Source of the DNA: Blautia hansenii DSM 20583
GTDB lineage: Bacteria; Bacillota; Clostridia; Lachnospirales; Lachnospiraceae
Length of the DNA: 64,000 bases
Assembly: GCF_002222595.2 (NCBI RefSeq)
Contig: NZ_CP022413.2
Span: 2,627,501 to 2,691,500, forward strand
Direction of reading: 5' to 3'
A model generated the notes under the pieces. It made no database searches and was not told where the DNA came from. It was given only the letters and a program-made list of their open reading frames with translations. Made by a program: the position numbers and the translations under genes. Below are positions 56,101 to 64,000 of the stretch, piece after piece (position 1 is the first letter of the stretch; each line of letters begins with the position of its first letter).

Positions 56101-58735
56101 CTTTATCCTGCTCACCTTTATTGTTATAAACAGTTACGTTTCTTTCCAGCGGTGACGGAGAAACTGCAACGCTTCCTTCTCCTGCATTTTCGTATAATTG
56201 TAATTCATAAATACGAATTGCAGACCAAGGTGTGTTATCGGATTTTGTTACATGAAGCTTAATATAACGTGCTTTGATAGGCTCATTTAAGTTTCTGTCT
56301 GTTATATTCTGCTTATTTCCTTTTACTGTATCCGCTTCTTTATATTCTAAGTTTTTCACTCTTTCTGCTGCTTTTTCATCTGTCGGGTCTAAAACTTCCG
56401 CTCCGTCATCCCCTGCATAAAGGAGTTCAAAATCAACAGTATTATAGCTGACACCCTCTCCTGCACCTCGGCAGTTTGCATGGTATACAACCCAGCGGCT
56501 GATGTCCACTTCTTTTCCTAAGTCAAGGTAAGCGCTTCCGTTTGTGCTTAATCCACACCATTTACTGGAAGGAATAACGCCATCATTAATCTTATCTACC
56601 GGTCCGTCTGCCGCACAGGAAACATCTGTAACAGCCGGTGCACGAAGTGCAAGGTTTGTTCCCAAATCTGCTTCCGGTCCATAGCCGTTTGGAACTTCCT
56701 CAGGCCACTGAATTTTAATCTGTTTGGATTTACCTTCTACACCGTTTTCACTGATAGAAGTAATTTCAAAGGTAGCTTCTTTTTCTCCTTCCAGCTTTCT
56801 GTATTTTGGAATATAAAATGCGTCAGAAGGTGTAGCCCCTACAAACTCTTTTTTTCCGTCAGGTCCGACTCTATGGATAATATCAATAAAAGAGTTTTCT
56901 CCTTTTTCCCAGTAAATTCTGGCTTCTGCTGTTGTATCTGTCGGATAAATCACATCGTCTAAAGCAATTTCACCCGGTGCTTCCGGTTTTGATTTATCTG
57001 TAACAACACCTAATTTACCAATGCTGATATCATAGTCCTTGACGCCTTTTGCAGACTCCAGCTTCAGAGAAATTGCAATAGCTTTTTCTCCCGCTTTATT
57101 TGCCAGCGGAATAGATGCTTCCTGCCATTCTCCGTTTCCTTTTACCTCTACCGGATAAAATTCAAAGTTTTCTTCGTCATAAGTATCGCCAAAGCATAAG
57201 CCTACGGATAATTTCACATCTGCATTTTTCTTTGTCTTGTACACAAGTTCAAAAGCAGAATTATCCTGAATGTCAAGCTGTGTACTGTAAAGCTTAATGT
57301 GGTTTGGTTTTCCTGCTGTTAAATCTCCGCTGATTTTCATGGAAGCTCCGCCCCAGTAAGCATCTTCGTAATCAATTTTCGGCGTTACCTTAGAAGCGCC
57401 TTCTTCTGCGTCTACAATCCAACGCCATGTAGGAAGAACTTCTGTTAAGGAACGGTTGTGCCAACCGTCTTCTTTTCCTGTCACTTTTCCGTTTTCATAG
57501 AATTTATATCCATTTCCAGGGTTAAAGTGTGTGACAAAATCTGTTCCGATAATCGGTGTCTGGTCTGCTACCAGATTAGCAAAACCACAGAATTCATCTT
57601 CCGGTCTGTTGGTGGAAGATGGATCCAAATCCGGTCCTACCCAAAGTTCCTGATCCTGTACATTCATAAAGTCATCGGAATTTTTAGACTGTGTCAGTGT
57701 AGAAGTAGGAGCTAAAATACCCAAAGAAATTTTCAGTTTTCCGTCTTCATCCAGTCTTGCCTGATAATCTCCACCTTTTGCCCCGTCTTCCATCGGAATA
57801 TATTCCCATGTAGAATGAATATCCCACTTATCTCTGTCAGCGCCATAAGCTACATCAATGGTGCTGTCCACATCTCCTGCACCGGACATATCCAGCCACC
57901 ATTCATCGGTAATTCTGTCTTCACCGTCCTGCATCCATGACTGAATATCTCCTTGATTTAAAGTGCCTCTACCGTTATACCAACTGATACGGAAATTTTC
58001 AGGCGCTTTCTCCTGCATATAAATCAAAAATTCTTTAAATCCCGCAACCCCTGTACCGGACTCTGCATTAAAAATATATCCGTCAAATCCGTAGTACTGA
58101 GCAATCTCAATCAGCTTGTCCGCACATGGAAAATTTCCCTGTGCATCCTTTTCTGTCAGTTCACGAACAAACTGACTTCCATAGGCTTCATCTCCCCATG
58201 GAATAAAAATTGTTCCGGTTGCCATAACACCGTTTCTGTGAGCAGAGTCAATGTGCTCCGGTGAAGGAATTGCAATTGGACCTTCCGCGGAAGAACCTCC
58301 CCAGAAGTTATAAGTATCCACATACTGGAAGTTATTGAAAGCATATACGAAATCTCCGTCGCCTCCCTGTGAAGGAGCTTCACTGGCTCTTGCATTTGAC
58401 ATGGCAAGCGGCATAATTTTCGCATCTCTGGAAGCTAATGGATTGACATTCGGTCCCATGTAACGCTCCTGAAGCGGAATTGCGCTTCGATTATAACGTG
58501 CATCCGGGTCATTGTCCGGGCTCCAGTTCTTCAATTCTCCTACCTGAAGACATGTGCCATAAGGCTGCAAAGACTCATTTTGATAATAATATTGGTTCGG
58601 AACAGGTAAATCCTCCGGCCAATATCCAAGTCCTGCACCGGCGTAAGTTGTATCTGTGGGTATTACAACCCCTGACACCACGCAAACACCACTTAACATT
58701 GTAGCCATGGTCTTTTTCAAGATTTTTTTCTTCAT
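53132..58735 (-). CDS. Secreted GH85 endo-beta-N-acetylglucosaminidase with cell-wall-binding repeats
   Basis: An 1867-residue secreted enzyme that should cut the chitobiose core of N-glycans. A signal peptide (about 1-32) is followed by the GH85 domain, with the catalytic Asn-Glu pair N223 and E225 in YGFDGYIFNAESG. Next come beta-sandwich modules, a discoidin/F5-8C-like domain (KWCGLSTNGSAYLDLGKEVD), a FIVAR-like helical region, and leucine-rich-type repeats (LTNLEVKDLTGLEKLENLKG). A second carbohydrate-binding-like domain and ten 20-residue choline/cell-wall-binding repeats (GWVSVNGQWYYMNESGAMAT type) follow. The repeats tether it to the cell surface. The GH125 mannosidase at 4898 would act on related glycans. 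Confidence 0.93.
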   Translation of the reverse strand: MKKKILKKTMATMLSGVCVVSGVVIPTDTTYAGAGLGYWPEDLPVPNQYYYQNESLQPYGTCLQVGELKNWSPDNDPDARYNRSAIPLQERYMGPNVNPLASRDAKIMPLAMSNARASEAPSQGGDGDFVYAFNNFQYVDTYNFWGGSSAEGPIAIPSPEHIDSAHRNGVMATGTIFIPWGDEAYGSQFVRELTEKDAQGNFPCADKLIEIAQYYGFDGYIFNAESGTGVAGFKEFLIYMQEKAPENFRISWYNGRGTLNQGDIQSWMQDGEDRITDEWWLDMSGAGDVDSTIDVAYGADRDKWDIHSTWEYIPMEDGAKGGDYQARLDEDGKLKISLGILAPTSTLTQSKNSDDFMNVQDQELWVGPDLDPSSTNRPEDEFCGFANLVADQTPIIGTDFVTHFNPGNGYKFYENGKVTGKEDGWHNRSLTEVLPTWRWIVDAEEGASKVTPKIDYEDAYWGGASMKISGDLTAGKPNHIKLYSTQLDIQDNSAFELVYKTKKNADVKLSVGLCFGDTYDEENFEFYPVEVKGNGEWQEASIPLANKAGEKAIAISLKLESAKGVKDYDISIGKLGVVTDKSKPEAPGEIALDDVIYPTDTTAEARIYWEKGENSFIDIIHRVGPDGKKEFVGATPSDAFYIPKYRKLEGEKEATFEITSISENGVEGKSKQIKIQWPEEVPNGYGPEADLGTNLALRAPAVTDVSCAADGPVDKINDGVIPSSKWCGLSTNGSAYLDLGKEVDISRWVVYHANCRGAGEGVSYNTVDFELLYAGDDGAEVLDPTDEKAAERVKNLEYKEADTVKGNKQNITDRNLNEPIKARYIKLHVTKSDNTPWSAIRIYELQLYENAGEGSVAVSPSPLERNVTVYNNKGEQDKVIIDNVSMLYSEGTYPNGSVDEKTGVVSLYDSMDAKEPIAQVRAEQPDNVYKQYAMGVAAFDNVKLNPNGGRLWYSVQDASTGEIVNSQRTSVAYPPEDGEKIPQGEAKVFARTGGVNLTNPYGALEITGLPKDAVVKVYADENAEKPILTSAPAGEDQTVVLEEVPLTEAGGKVFYTIHAPKKPDTERLALEYGKVSELSAYQSDLVEMVNMYERNFDENDFIASTWGAFETARSNAAALIGKDVTKAQADAAREVLKDAECGLLRDADKLRILEVCAEYEANKDHYSKESWETFKPVLESVSAFAKDDAQTDKMTIQTERVKLDKAARELVEIEPLDSTVIPDEALLNAVKEQTGAASLEEAVKYDGELDLTNLEVKDLTGLEKLENLKGLVLTGTKVKEVNGKNLPKTLEKLNMSGCAELETIDLSAGGFANLKEADISGCEKLVLVYMNSLGLEKLDVSKDGKYEKVYAVDLSGNKLDFSKETPEGKFVNKVEENLKKNPPKALYKYNNVSTGKDITADEMAGRHEDPKVMVDGNKAQLSGGYYLDNKGTATINLGKVEDISKVAVTYKEKEFASEYKWEYSENGKDFKELVTVSDNEKPNAENVLDKAVKAQYLRYTTVNKGKGEAVILELEAFTKEEVESGVKYTGQSPLLTADYKDIPTEIQLAQGSDAVRIQDYMDKCYKEAKTVRGTAASALKDQKWLAEDYDIDAMTKVPEGMQVVITDADGNVYEDPFNPEKAGTYTAKFMSQDETVLATMTINVGEETEEKEGWVETENGWFYYENGQKATGWKVVSERWYYFNEEGIMQTGWVSVNNQWYYMDQWGAMCTGWVSVNGQWYYMNESGAMATGWVSVNGQWYYMDQWGAMQTGWVSVNGQWYYMNESGAMATGWVSVNGQWYYMDQWGAMCTGWVSVNGQWYYMNESGAMATGWVFVNGHWYYMDQWGAMCTGWVLVGNDWYYMNTDGSMATSQWIGGYYVDASGKME
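53150..53770. repeat. 60/120-bp tandem repeats encoding cell-wall-binding modules
   Basis: About ten 60-bp units encode GW...WYYM...GAM.TGW modules. Units alternate between MDQWGAM and MNESGAM types, giving a 120-bp higher-order period of near-identical DNA, which suggests recent unit duplication or recombination. Long antisense frames here are a by-product of the repeat. Confidence 0.9.
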
Positions 58736-59054
58736 TGTTGTCCCCTTTCTTTATGCTTTTAATATTGGCAACCTTTACTTAACATTTATTTTGTTACCTT
58801 TCCTATAATTATACACTTTTAATACCTTTTGGCAATATTTTTCTTTTACCGCTTATTATTTTCATTATAAATACAGAAATTTACACTCTATTTTTATATA
58901 TTTTTCACAATATTTTTTTGTTTATTTTTTATCTTATGTTCATTATAATTTTTCATGATTTTTTCGCCTTCAAATGTTTCTCTTTTTTCTAGCTAACATT
59001 GTATTTTTATTACTTAACATTGTTCTTTATTGTTACCACAATAGAAAGCCTCAA
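58736..59054 (-). promoter_or_regulatory. GH85 promoter region with paired operator-like sites
   Basis: Minus-strand promoter: TTGCCA (complement of 58830-58835), a 16-bp spacer and TATAAT (complement of 58808-58813). Just downstream of the start, and again about 235 bp upstream, the elements TTACTTAACATT and TTGTTACC occur together (58775-58798 and 59010-59037). They look like a regulator site pair. The rest of the 330-bp gap is AT-rich and holds no gene. Confidence 0.6.
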
Positions 59055-59091
59055 AACACAAAAACCCCAATGGCATTTACTGCCATTGGGG
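59055..59091 (-). terminator. hpf terminator
   Basis: CCCCAATGGCA (59065-59075) and TGCCATTGGGG (59081-59091) form an 11-bp perfect stem, followed on the minus strand by TTTTTGTGTTTT. Confidence 0.93.
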
Positions 59092-59116
59092 CGTCTTCCT
59101 CACCTTATTCTATTCA

Positions 59117-59647
59117 TCAACCAAAATCTGGTTCAATTAATCCGTAAGTATTTCCTTTTCTCTTATAAACTACATTTACTTCCTCTGTCTCTGCATTTAA
59201 GAACACGAAGAAATTATGTCCCAGCAATTCCATCTGTACACATGCATCTTCCGGATACATTGGTTTGAAACCAAATTTCTTTGTACGGATAATTTTAATT
59301 TCGTTTGTATCTTCCTCGTAATCCTTTTCAACAAATTCAGGCTGAAATCCTGCACTTTGTTTTTTATCAATAATTTTATTTTTGTACTTTCTTAACTGTC
59401 TTTCGATAATTTCCTCTACCAAATCGATGGAAACATACATATCACTGCTTACCTGCTCGGAACGGATGATATTTCCTTTTACAGGAATGGTAACCTCGAT
59501 TTTCTGTCTTTCTTTTTCAACACTTAAAGTAACAATAATCTCTGTGTCAGACGTGAAGTACTTTTCCAGTTTTCCCAGCTTATCCTCTACTGCACTTCTA
59601 AGCCCCTGTGTAACCTCAATATTCTTTCCACTTATAATAAACTTCAT
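59117..59647 (-). CDS. hpf: Ribosome hibernation promoting factor, long form
   Basis: A 176-residue long HPF that dimerizes 70S ribosomes in stationary phase. The N-terminal ribosome-binding domain (MKFIISGKNIEVTQGLRSAV, MYVSIDLVEEIIERQLRKYK) and the C-terminal dimerization domain (IIRTKKFGFKPMYPEDACVQ, MELLGHNFFVFLNAETEEVN) are both present. ATG 59647 is preferred over a TTG three codons earlier because AAAAGGGG then lies 9 nt upstream. Confidence 0.96.
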   Translation of the reverse strand: MKFIISGKNIEVTQGLRSAVEDKLGKLEKYFTSDTEIIVTLSVEKERQKIEVTIPVKGNIIRSEQVSSDMYVSIDLVEEIIERQLRKYKNKIIDKKQSAGFQPEFVEKDYEEDTNEIKIIRTKKFGFKPMYPEDACVQMELLGHNFFVFLNAETEEVNVVYKRKGNTYGLIEPDFG

Positions 59648-59792
59648 TATGTCCAACCCCTTTTACGTATATTTTACAAGAGCTTTACCAGTTCTTGTAA
59701 TGTGCTATTATTATACCAATATTTCTCTCTTTATTCAATAGTTTTTAGAAAATTTACAAAATGATTATATTTTGTATACTCTATACATACAG

Positions 59793-59819
59793 AAAAAGAG
59801 CCTGCTAAAAAACAGACTC
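59793..59819 (-). terminator. Terminator after lipoprotein gene
   Basis: On the minus strand GAGTCTG, an 8-nt loop and CAGGCTC (59798-59819) are followed by TTTTTC. It lies 8 nt past the lipoprotein stop. Confidence 0.75.
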
Positions 59820-59826
59820 TTTCTTT

Positions 59827-60108
59827 CTATCTTGTTGCGTTTCCGTTTCCGGTTCCCATTGCATTACTGTTCTCTGATGAATTTTCGCTTCCTGTGGCAT
59901 TGTCCATATTTCGTTCAAGCGTATCTCCCACGCCCTCTACTCCGTCTCGGACATCATCTCCCAATTCTTCCGCACCGTCCTCTAAAGCCTCGCCGGTATC
60001 ACCTACAACGCCCTTGTCCGTTGTATTCTTATCCGTTGTTGTATCGTTGCCACAGGCAGTTACGCAAAGCATGGTTGATAACAGCAGTCCTAATATCAGT
60101 TTTTTCAT
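59827..60108 (-). CDS. Small acidic lipoprotein
   Basis: A 93-residue predicted lipoprotein. The signal peptide MKKLILGLLLSTMLCVTACG ends in a lipobox with the cysteine at 19. The mature part is a low-complexity acidic chain (GEALEDGAEELGDDVRDGVE) rich in Asp, Glu, Gly, Asn and Thr, probably disordered or helical. The start is set at 60108 after AAAGGAG, 15 codons inside the longest frame. Function unknown. Confidence 0.82.
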   Translation of the reverse strand: MKKLILGLLLSTMLCVTACGNDTTTDKNTTDKGVVGDTGEALEDGAEELGDDVRDGVEGVGDTLERNMDNATGSENSSENSNAMGTGNGNATR

Positions 60109-60186
60109 TTCATGAAACTCCTTTCTATTAAGTTCTGCTGTTAATATCTGCAAATAAAACTGTTTTATACACCATTACAAAACAAT

Positions 60187-60945
60187 TTATTTGTTAATGA
60201 CATGACTCATATTATATAAGCCTGCCGGTTTTCCGCTTAAAAATTTTGCAGCTTCCACTGCACCTTTTGCAAAGACAGTCTTAGAATAAGCAGTGTGTCG
60301 AAATTCAATTACTTCATCAGGACCTGCAAAGATTACTTCGTGGTCACCTACAATCGTTCCGCCACGAACTGCTGAAATTCCGATTTCCTTTTCATCCCTT
60401 TTTTCTCTTTTCTGACTTCTGTCATAGACATAATGATATTCATTATCCATTGCCTCATTTAAGCTGTCAGCAAGGGCAAGAGCTGTTCCACTTGGAGCAT
60501 CCACCTTTAAATTATGATGACGCTCTACAATCTCCATATCAAATCCTGCTGTTGCCAGCACCTTTGCGGCATCCTGCAAAAGCTTTAACAGCGTGTTAAT
60601 TCCCAAAGACATATTTGCAGAGCGAAGCACTGCTGTTTCCTTGGCTGCTTCATTCACACAGCTTAACTGTTCCTCAGACAAGCCTGTTGTGCACAGAACC
60701 AGCGGGAGCTTTTTCTCCACACAATACTTTAATACATTGTCTGTTGCCTTTGGAGAAGAAAAATCAATCATAACATCAGCTTCTTTATCACAGTCAAAAA
60801 CATTTGTATAAACCGGATAATTATAAATTTTCATATCTGCAACATCAATTCCTGCTGCAATTTCTGCATTTTCGTCTTTCTCTACAAGCTCTGAAATCAC
60901 ACGTCCCATGTGACCGTTACAGCCGTTCATTATTATTCTGACCAT
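60187..60945 (-). CDS. dapB: 4-hydroxy-tetrahydrodipicolinate reductase
   Basis: A 252-residue DapB, second step of the lysine/diaminopimelate branch. The N-terminal nucleotide motif is MNGCNGHMGRVI, the catalytic His region VERHHNLKVDAPSGTALALA, and the C-terminal GDHEVIFAGPDEVIEFRHTA. The start is placed at MVRIIMNG (60945) after AGAGGAAAAAAG. It follows dapA by 46 nt on the same strand and is cotranscribed with it. Confidence 0.96.
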   Translation of the reverse strand: MVRIIMNGCNGHMGRVISELVEKDENAEIAAGIDVADMKIYNYPVYTNVFDCDKEADVMIDFSSPKATDNVLKYCVEKKLPLVLCTTGLSEEQLSCVNEAAKETAVLRSANMSLGINTLLKLLQDAAKVLATAGFDMEIVERHHNLKVDAPSGTALALADSLNEAMDNEYHYVYDRSQKREKRDEKEIGISAVRGGTIVGDHEVIFAGPDEVIEFRHTAYSKTVFAKGAVEAAKFLSGKPAGLYNMSHVINK

Positions 60946-60991
60946 CTTTTTTCCTCTTTTCTTTTGCATATTACAAAGCTCTTATGCTAAT

Positions 60992-61882
60992 TTAAGCTAA
61001 TTCTATACCAAAATCCTTCATAGCTTTCTTCAGAACTTCCTGATGAGCCTCTTCCATTTCTGTCATTGGCATACGCAGAGGACCTACTTCTTTTCCCATA
61101 AGGTTTAAAGCTGTTTTTACAGGAATTGGATTTACTTCACAGAAAAGTGCATGAATAAGAGGCAGCGCTTTTAACTGCATATCCCTGCTTTCCTCCACTT
61201 TTCCTTCCATGAATTTTGCCACAATATCATGTGTATATTGGGGCGCTACATTGGAAAGTACAGAGATTACACCTTTTCCTCCCAAAGAGAGAATTGGTAC
61301 AATCTGGTCGTCATTTCCTGAATAAATATCCATCTTTCCCTGTGTCAGAGCCGCAATTTCAGCTACCTGAGAAATATTTCCGGAAGCTTCTTTAATTGCT
61401 ACAATATTTTCCACATGCTCTGCCAGATAAGCCGCTGTCTTCGGCTCAATATTACATCCTGTGCGGCTTGCTACATTATATAAAATAATCGGAAGCTTTA
61501 CAGAATTTGCAATTGCTGTATAATGTTCAATCAAACCTTTCTGAGTTGCTTTATTATAATATGGCGTTACTAAAAGCAGTCCGTCTGCCCCATATTTTTC
61601 AGCCTCCTGTGAAAGGTAAATCGCTGTCTGTGTACAGTTAGAGCCTGTTCCTGCAATAACAGGAATTCTTTTATTTACTTTATCAATGGTATATTTGATT
61701 GCGTCTAAATGTTCCTCATGGGTCAGGGTTGAAGACTCTCCTGTTGTTCCGCAGATAATAATTGCATCCGTTTGTCCTGCAATCTGCTCTTCGAGAATTT
61801 CTCCTAATTTCTCAAAGTTTACTTCTCCGTTTTCTTTCATTGGCGTTACAATCGCTACACCCGCACCTGTAAAAATAGACAT
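60992..61882 (-). CDS. dapA: 4-hydroxy-tetrahydrodipicolinate synthase
   Basis: A 296-residue DapA, a class I aldolase condensing pyruvate with aspartate semialdehyde. Signatures are GTTGESSTLTHEEH, the tyrosine region LLLVTPYYNKATQKGLIEHY, and the Schiff-base lysine in NIVAIKEASGNI. Allosteric lysine-site residues cannot be judged by eye. It precedes dapB; no lysine riboswitch is visible in the 59-bp leader. Confidence 0.97.
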   Translation of the reverse strand: MSIFTGAGVAIVTPMKENGEVNFEKLGEILEEQIAGQTDAIIICGTTGESSTLTHEEHLDAIKYTIDKVNKRIPVIAGTGSNCTQTAIYLSQEAEKYGADGLLLVTPYYNKATQKGLIEHYTAIANSVKLPIILYNVASRTGCNIEPKTAAYLAEHVENIVAIKEASGNISQVAEIAALTQGKMDIYSGNDDQIVPILSLGGKGVISVLSNVAPQYTHDIVAKFMEGKVEESRDMQLKALPLIHALFCEVNPIPVKTALNLMGKEVGPLRMPMTEMEEAHQEVLKKAMKDFGIELA

Positions 61883-61941
61883 ATTCTTCCTCCTTATTGT
61901 CCTGTTCCTATTTCTTTTGTATATGTACTTTGATTTGCAGC

Positions 61942-62433
61942 TTATTTAATAACTTCCAGTGAAACCACTCTGTCCGCTGCATTTTTCAAAGCTTCTGTCA
62001 CAACATTTCCTGTCATAATCAGCTCTGTTTCATAATCCTTTGCCTGAATAAGACTTTCGATTTCTTCTTCTGAAACAATGCCAAACTCTAAAGCCCCCAG
62101 AATTTCATCGAGAATTAGCATATCACACTCTTCTGTCAGCAATACTTTTCGTGCAAAATTTAAACCGTTTCGGATATTCAGATTTTCCTCTTTCTTTTCT
62201 TCATCTGTCAGGTCCTCATAAAACTTATCTTTTTTCTCAAATCGAAACAGACGAACCTCCGGCTCCATTGCATTTAGATAATCTAGTCGAGAAGTGGCTC
62301 TCCCTTTTAAAAACTGAATTACAATAGCCCGCTTCCCATAACCTACTGCACGAATTGCCTGACCGATTGCTACACTTGTTTTTCCTTTTCCCGGTCCGCA
62401 GTAAATCTGCGTCAATCCCTTTTCTTCATCCAT
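61942..62433 (-). CDS. cobO: Corrinoid adenosyltransferase (BtuR/CobA type)
   Basis: A 163-residue cob(I)yrinic acid a,c-diamide adenosyltransferase. The P-loop CGPGKGKTSVAIGQAIRAVG and DMLILDEILGALEFGIVSEE, together with YETELIMTGNVVTEAL, are family motifs. It attaches the adenosyl group to cobalamin precursors. No other cobalamin genes are nearby; it lies upstream of dapA on the same strand, which may be chance. The frame and length are normal. Confidence 0.93.
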   Translation of the reverse strand: MDEEKGLTQIYCGPGKGKTSVAIGQAIRAVGYGKRAIVIQFLKGRATSRLDYLNAMEPEVRLFRFEKKDKFYEDLTDEEKKEENLNIRNGLNFARKVLLTEECDMLILDEILGALEFGIVSEEEIESLIQAKDYETELIMTGNVVTEALKNAADRVVSLEVIK

Positions 62434-62544
62434 AATTATACACCTCTTACAGACTGCCTTTTCCTTATTTTACTTTATTAAGAGTTGTGTATATATTACT
62501 ACACCTAAGCAAATATTGCAACCTAACAATCAAACTTGACTATT

Positions 62545-63171
62545 TTAATCTGCATATTCTAATTTGCTCACAGAAACCTCATAAGCCACTCTCTTTTCTG
62601 TCTCATTTTCTCCTAATTTCTTAATATATTCCCTGCTCTGAATTCTGCCCCAAATCAACACATGACCGCCCACCTCAAATGCGGATGCGTAACGGGCATT
62701 TCTTCCCCAGCATATACAGGGTATGTAGTCTGATTTTCCGTAAGGACGGTTCACTGCCAATAAAAGGTCTGCGATTTCCCTTCCCAGCGGTGTTTTCCTA
62801 TATACCGGAGGCTTACAGATATAACCGTCAAGAAAAATCTGATTTGTTTTAATGGAGTCGTCTGCCTCCTCTACAAAAGTCAGCTCTCTTACAAAAACAG
62901 AAAGTACCAGTCTGTTTTTCTTCTCTTCGTGGCGATTGTAGGAACGGAACTGTCCCTGCACCATAATGTATTCCCCTTCATAATCCTGTGTAACGTCTAC
63001 CAGACGTTCTGAAACCATCAAAGGTATTCTGTCCTCGGAGTCGCTGAGTCGCTTCACCAATACGTCTACCAGGTAAAATCCCTCTCCGTATACCTGATGA
63101 CTGAATGTAAAGCCTGACGCTACCTTTCCCATAATGGACACCTGATTGTTTTCAATAATTTTATCTGCCAT
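62545..63171 (-). CDS. SSB-like protein with two OB folds
   Basis: A 208-residue single-stranded DNA-binding-like protein with two tandem OB domains (about 8-105 and 110-207). The second contains IFLDGYICKPPVYRKTPLGR, EIADLLLAVNRPYGKSDYIP and CICWGRNARYASAFEVGGHV, very close to normal bacterial SSB. The first is a diverged copy. It lacks the acidic DDDIPF-type tail of housekeeping SSB, so it is probably a paralogue rather than the replication SSB. Confidence 0.85.
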   Translation of the reverse strand: MADKIIENNQVSIMGKVASGFTFSHQVYGEGFYLVDVLVKRLSDSEDRIPLMVSERLVDVTQDYEGEYIMVQGQFRSYNRHEEKKNRLVLSVFVRELTFVEEADDSIKTNQIFLDGYICKPPVYRKTPLGREIADLLLAVNRPYGKSDYIPCICWGRNARYASAFEVGGHVLIWGRIQSREYIKKLGENETEKRVAYEVSVSKLEYAD

Positions 63172-63282
63172 GATTTGTTTCCCCTTCCTCTTTCTGGTAT
63201 CTTGTCTATATCATATCTATTCACCTGCCTGCTGTTTTAGAACCACTTTTTTTAAAATTTTTAAAAAAATCTTTTTCCCCCT

Positions 63283-63310
63283 TTGTATTTACAGTTAAGT
63301 ATGATAGAAT
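63283..63310 (+). promoter_or_regulatory. typA promoter
   Basis: TTGTAT (63283-63288), a 16-bp spacer and TAGAAT (63305-63310) precede the typA ATG by 80 nt. An AT-rich UP-like stretch lies just upstream. Confidence 0.5.
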
Positions 63311-63390
63311 AAAATCCGGATTTTACTGGAAATATAGGTGTTATTGATTTAAATAATACCTTGACAGCATAAAGAGAAAAGAGGTTAATT

Positions 63391-64000
63391 ATGAAAACAG
63401 CAAGAGAAGATATCAGAAACGTGGCGATTATTGCCCATGTTGACCACGGTAAAACAACTCTGGTTGACCAGCTTCTTCGCCAGAGCGGTGTTTTCCGTGA
63501 AAATCAGGCAGTACAGGAACGTGTCATGGACTCCAACGATATTGAAAGAGAACGTGGTATTACCATTTTATCCAAAAACACTGCCGTATATTACAAGGAT
63601 ACAAAAATCAACATTATTGATACACCGGGACATGCGGATTTCGGCGGTGAAGTAGAACGTGTATTAAAAATGGTAGACGGCGTTATCCTTTTAGTAGATG
63701 CTTTTGAAGGCGCTATGCCTCAGACAAAATTTGTTCTGAAAAAAGCTCTGGAATTAGACCTTCATGTTATTGTATGTATTAACAAGATTGACCGTCCGGA
63801 GGCTCGTCCTGATGAAGTAATTGACGAGGTTTTAGAGCTTCTCATGGATTTAGACGCATCTGACGAACAGCTAGACTGCCCGTTCTTATATGCGTCTGCA
63901 AAAGCAGGACACGCTGTTCTGGATTTAAGCGATACACCGGAAAGCATGGAACCTTTATTTGAAACAATCTTAAAATACATTCCTGCACCTACCGGTGACC
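63391..64000 (+). CDS. typA: TypA/BipA translational GTPase, N-terminal part
   Basis: 203 codons are visible before the window ends. G1 is [15 protein letters not shown] (16-23 core), switch [21 protein letters not shown]3 [16 protein letters not shown], and G4 [15 protein letters not shown]. The sequence matches TypA/BipA rather than EF-G or LepA. TypA is a ribosome-associated GTPase involved in assembly and stress adaptation. ATG 63391 follows AAAAGAGGTTAATT. Confidence 0.95.
   Translation, partial: MKTAREDIRNVAIIAHVDHGKTTLVDQLLRQSGVFRENQAVQERVMDSNDIERERGITILSKNTAVYYKDTKINIIDTPGHADFGGEVERVLKMVDGVILLVDAFEGAMPQTKFVLKKALELDLHVIVCINKIDRPEARPDEVIDEVLELLMDLDASDEQLDCPFLYASAKAGHAVLDLSDTPESMEPLFETILKYIPAPTGD

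Noticed and set aside
61883..61941. Lysine riboswitch in front of dapA
   Set aside because: The dapA leader and the gap after cobO are too short and show no lysine-riboswitch core.

Overview
The window reads as low-GC Firmicute chromosome, almost certainly a gut Lachnospiraceae of the Blautia/Mediterraneibacter type. The evidence is the gene content: a kdpF-A-B-C operon, a Cst1/Cst2-type I-B CRISPR-Cas locus, a DUF4190/DUF2752/DUF975 cluster, an aromatic amino acid decarboxylase close to my memory of the Ruminococcus gnavus tryptophan decarboxylase, and a secreted GH85 endoglycosidase with cell-wall-binding repeats. No rRNA or tRNA genes were seen.

Layout. 1-4.9 kb: high-affinity potassium pump operon (kdp, minus strand) with two tiny membrane proteins at its head and a KdpE-like tandem operator. 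4.9-9.9 kb: GH125 alpha-1,6-mannosidase, YccF protein, a BaiA-like short-chain dehydrogenase, and a LysR regulator divergent from an aromatic amino acid decarboxylase. 9.9-13.3 kb: three minus-strand genes (SMEK/nuclease-like protein, TIR-domain protein, unknown protein) that look like a defence operon. 13.6-19.8 kb: a CRISPR array with 35 identical 30-bp repeats plus one terminal repeat split by an IS66-family element. That element carries a nonsense-broken tnpC and a truncated IS256-type transposase. 19.9-28.2 kb: a complete type I-B cas operon (cas6-cas8b1-cas7-cas5-cas3-cas4-cas1-cas2, minus strand).

The most interesting signal lies just upstream of cas6. Two degenerate copies of the CRISPR repeat (28292-28321 and 28344-28373) flank a 22-nt spacer-like sequence behind a good plus-strand promoter. 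That pseudo-spacer matches a site directly upstream of the cas promoter -35, next to a 5'-CCA PAM-like triplet. In the first 19 positions the only mismatches are at 6 and 12, positions known to be tolerated in type I R-loops. This is the architecture expected of a crRNA-like RNA that turns the Cas effector into a repressor of its own operon (CreR/CreA class).

29-31 kb: an IS256 transposase remnant and a sigma factor fused in one polypeptide to a membrane-anchored extracytoplasmic region. 31.1-39.2 kb: an 8-kb integrative mobilizable element in the 3' end of guaA, bounded by a 67-bp perfect direct repeat. It carries int, xis, a MobC-like protein, a RepA-like ATPase, a MobV relaxase, regulators and small cargo. 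39.2-53 kb: housekeeping genes (guaA with a degenerate glutaminase half, marR, aminopeptidase P, tex, apgM, prfB, secA). 53.1-58.7 kb: the 1867-residue GH85 protein. 59-64 kb: hpf, a lipoprotein, dapB-dapA, a corrinoid adenosyltransferase, a double-OB SSB-like protein and the start of typA/bipA. The GH85 and GH125 enzymes act on successive layers of host N-glycans, although they are 47 kb apart.
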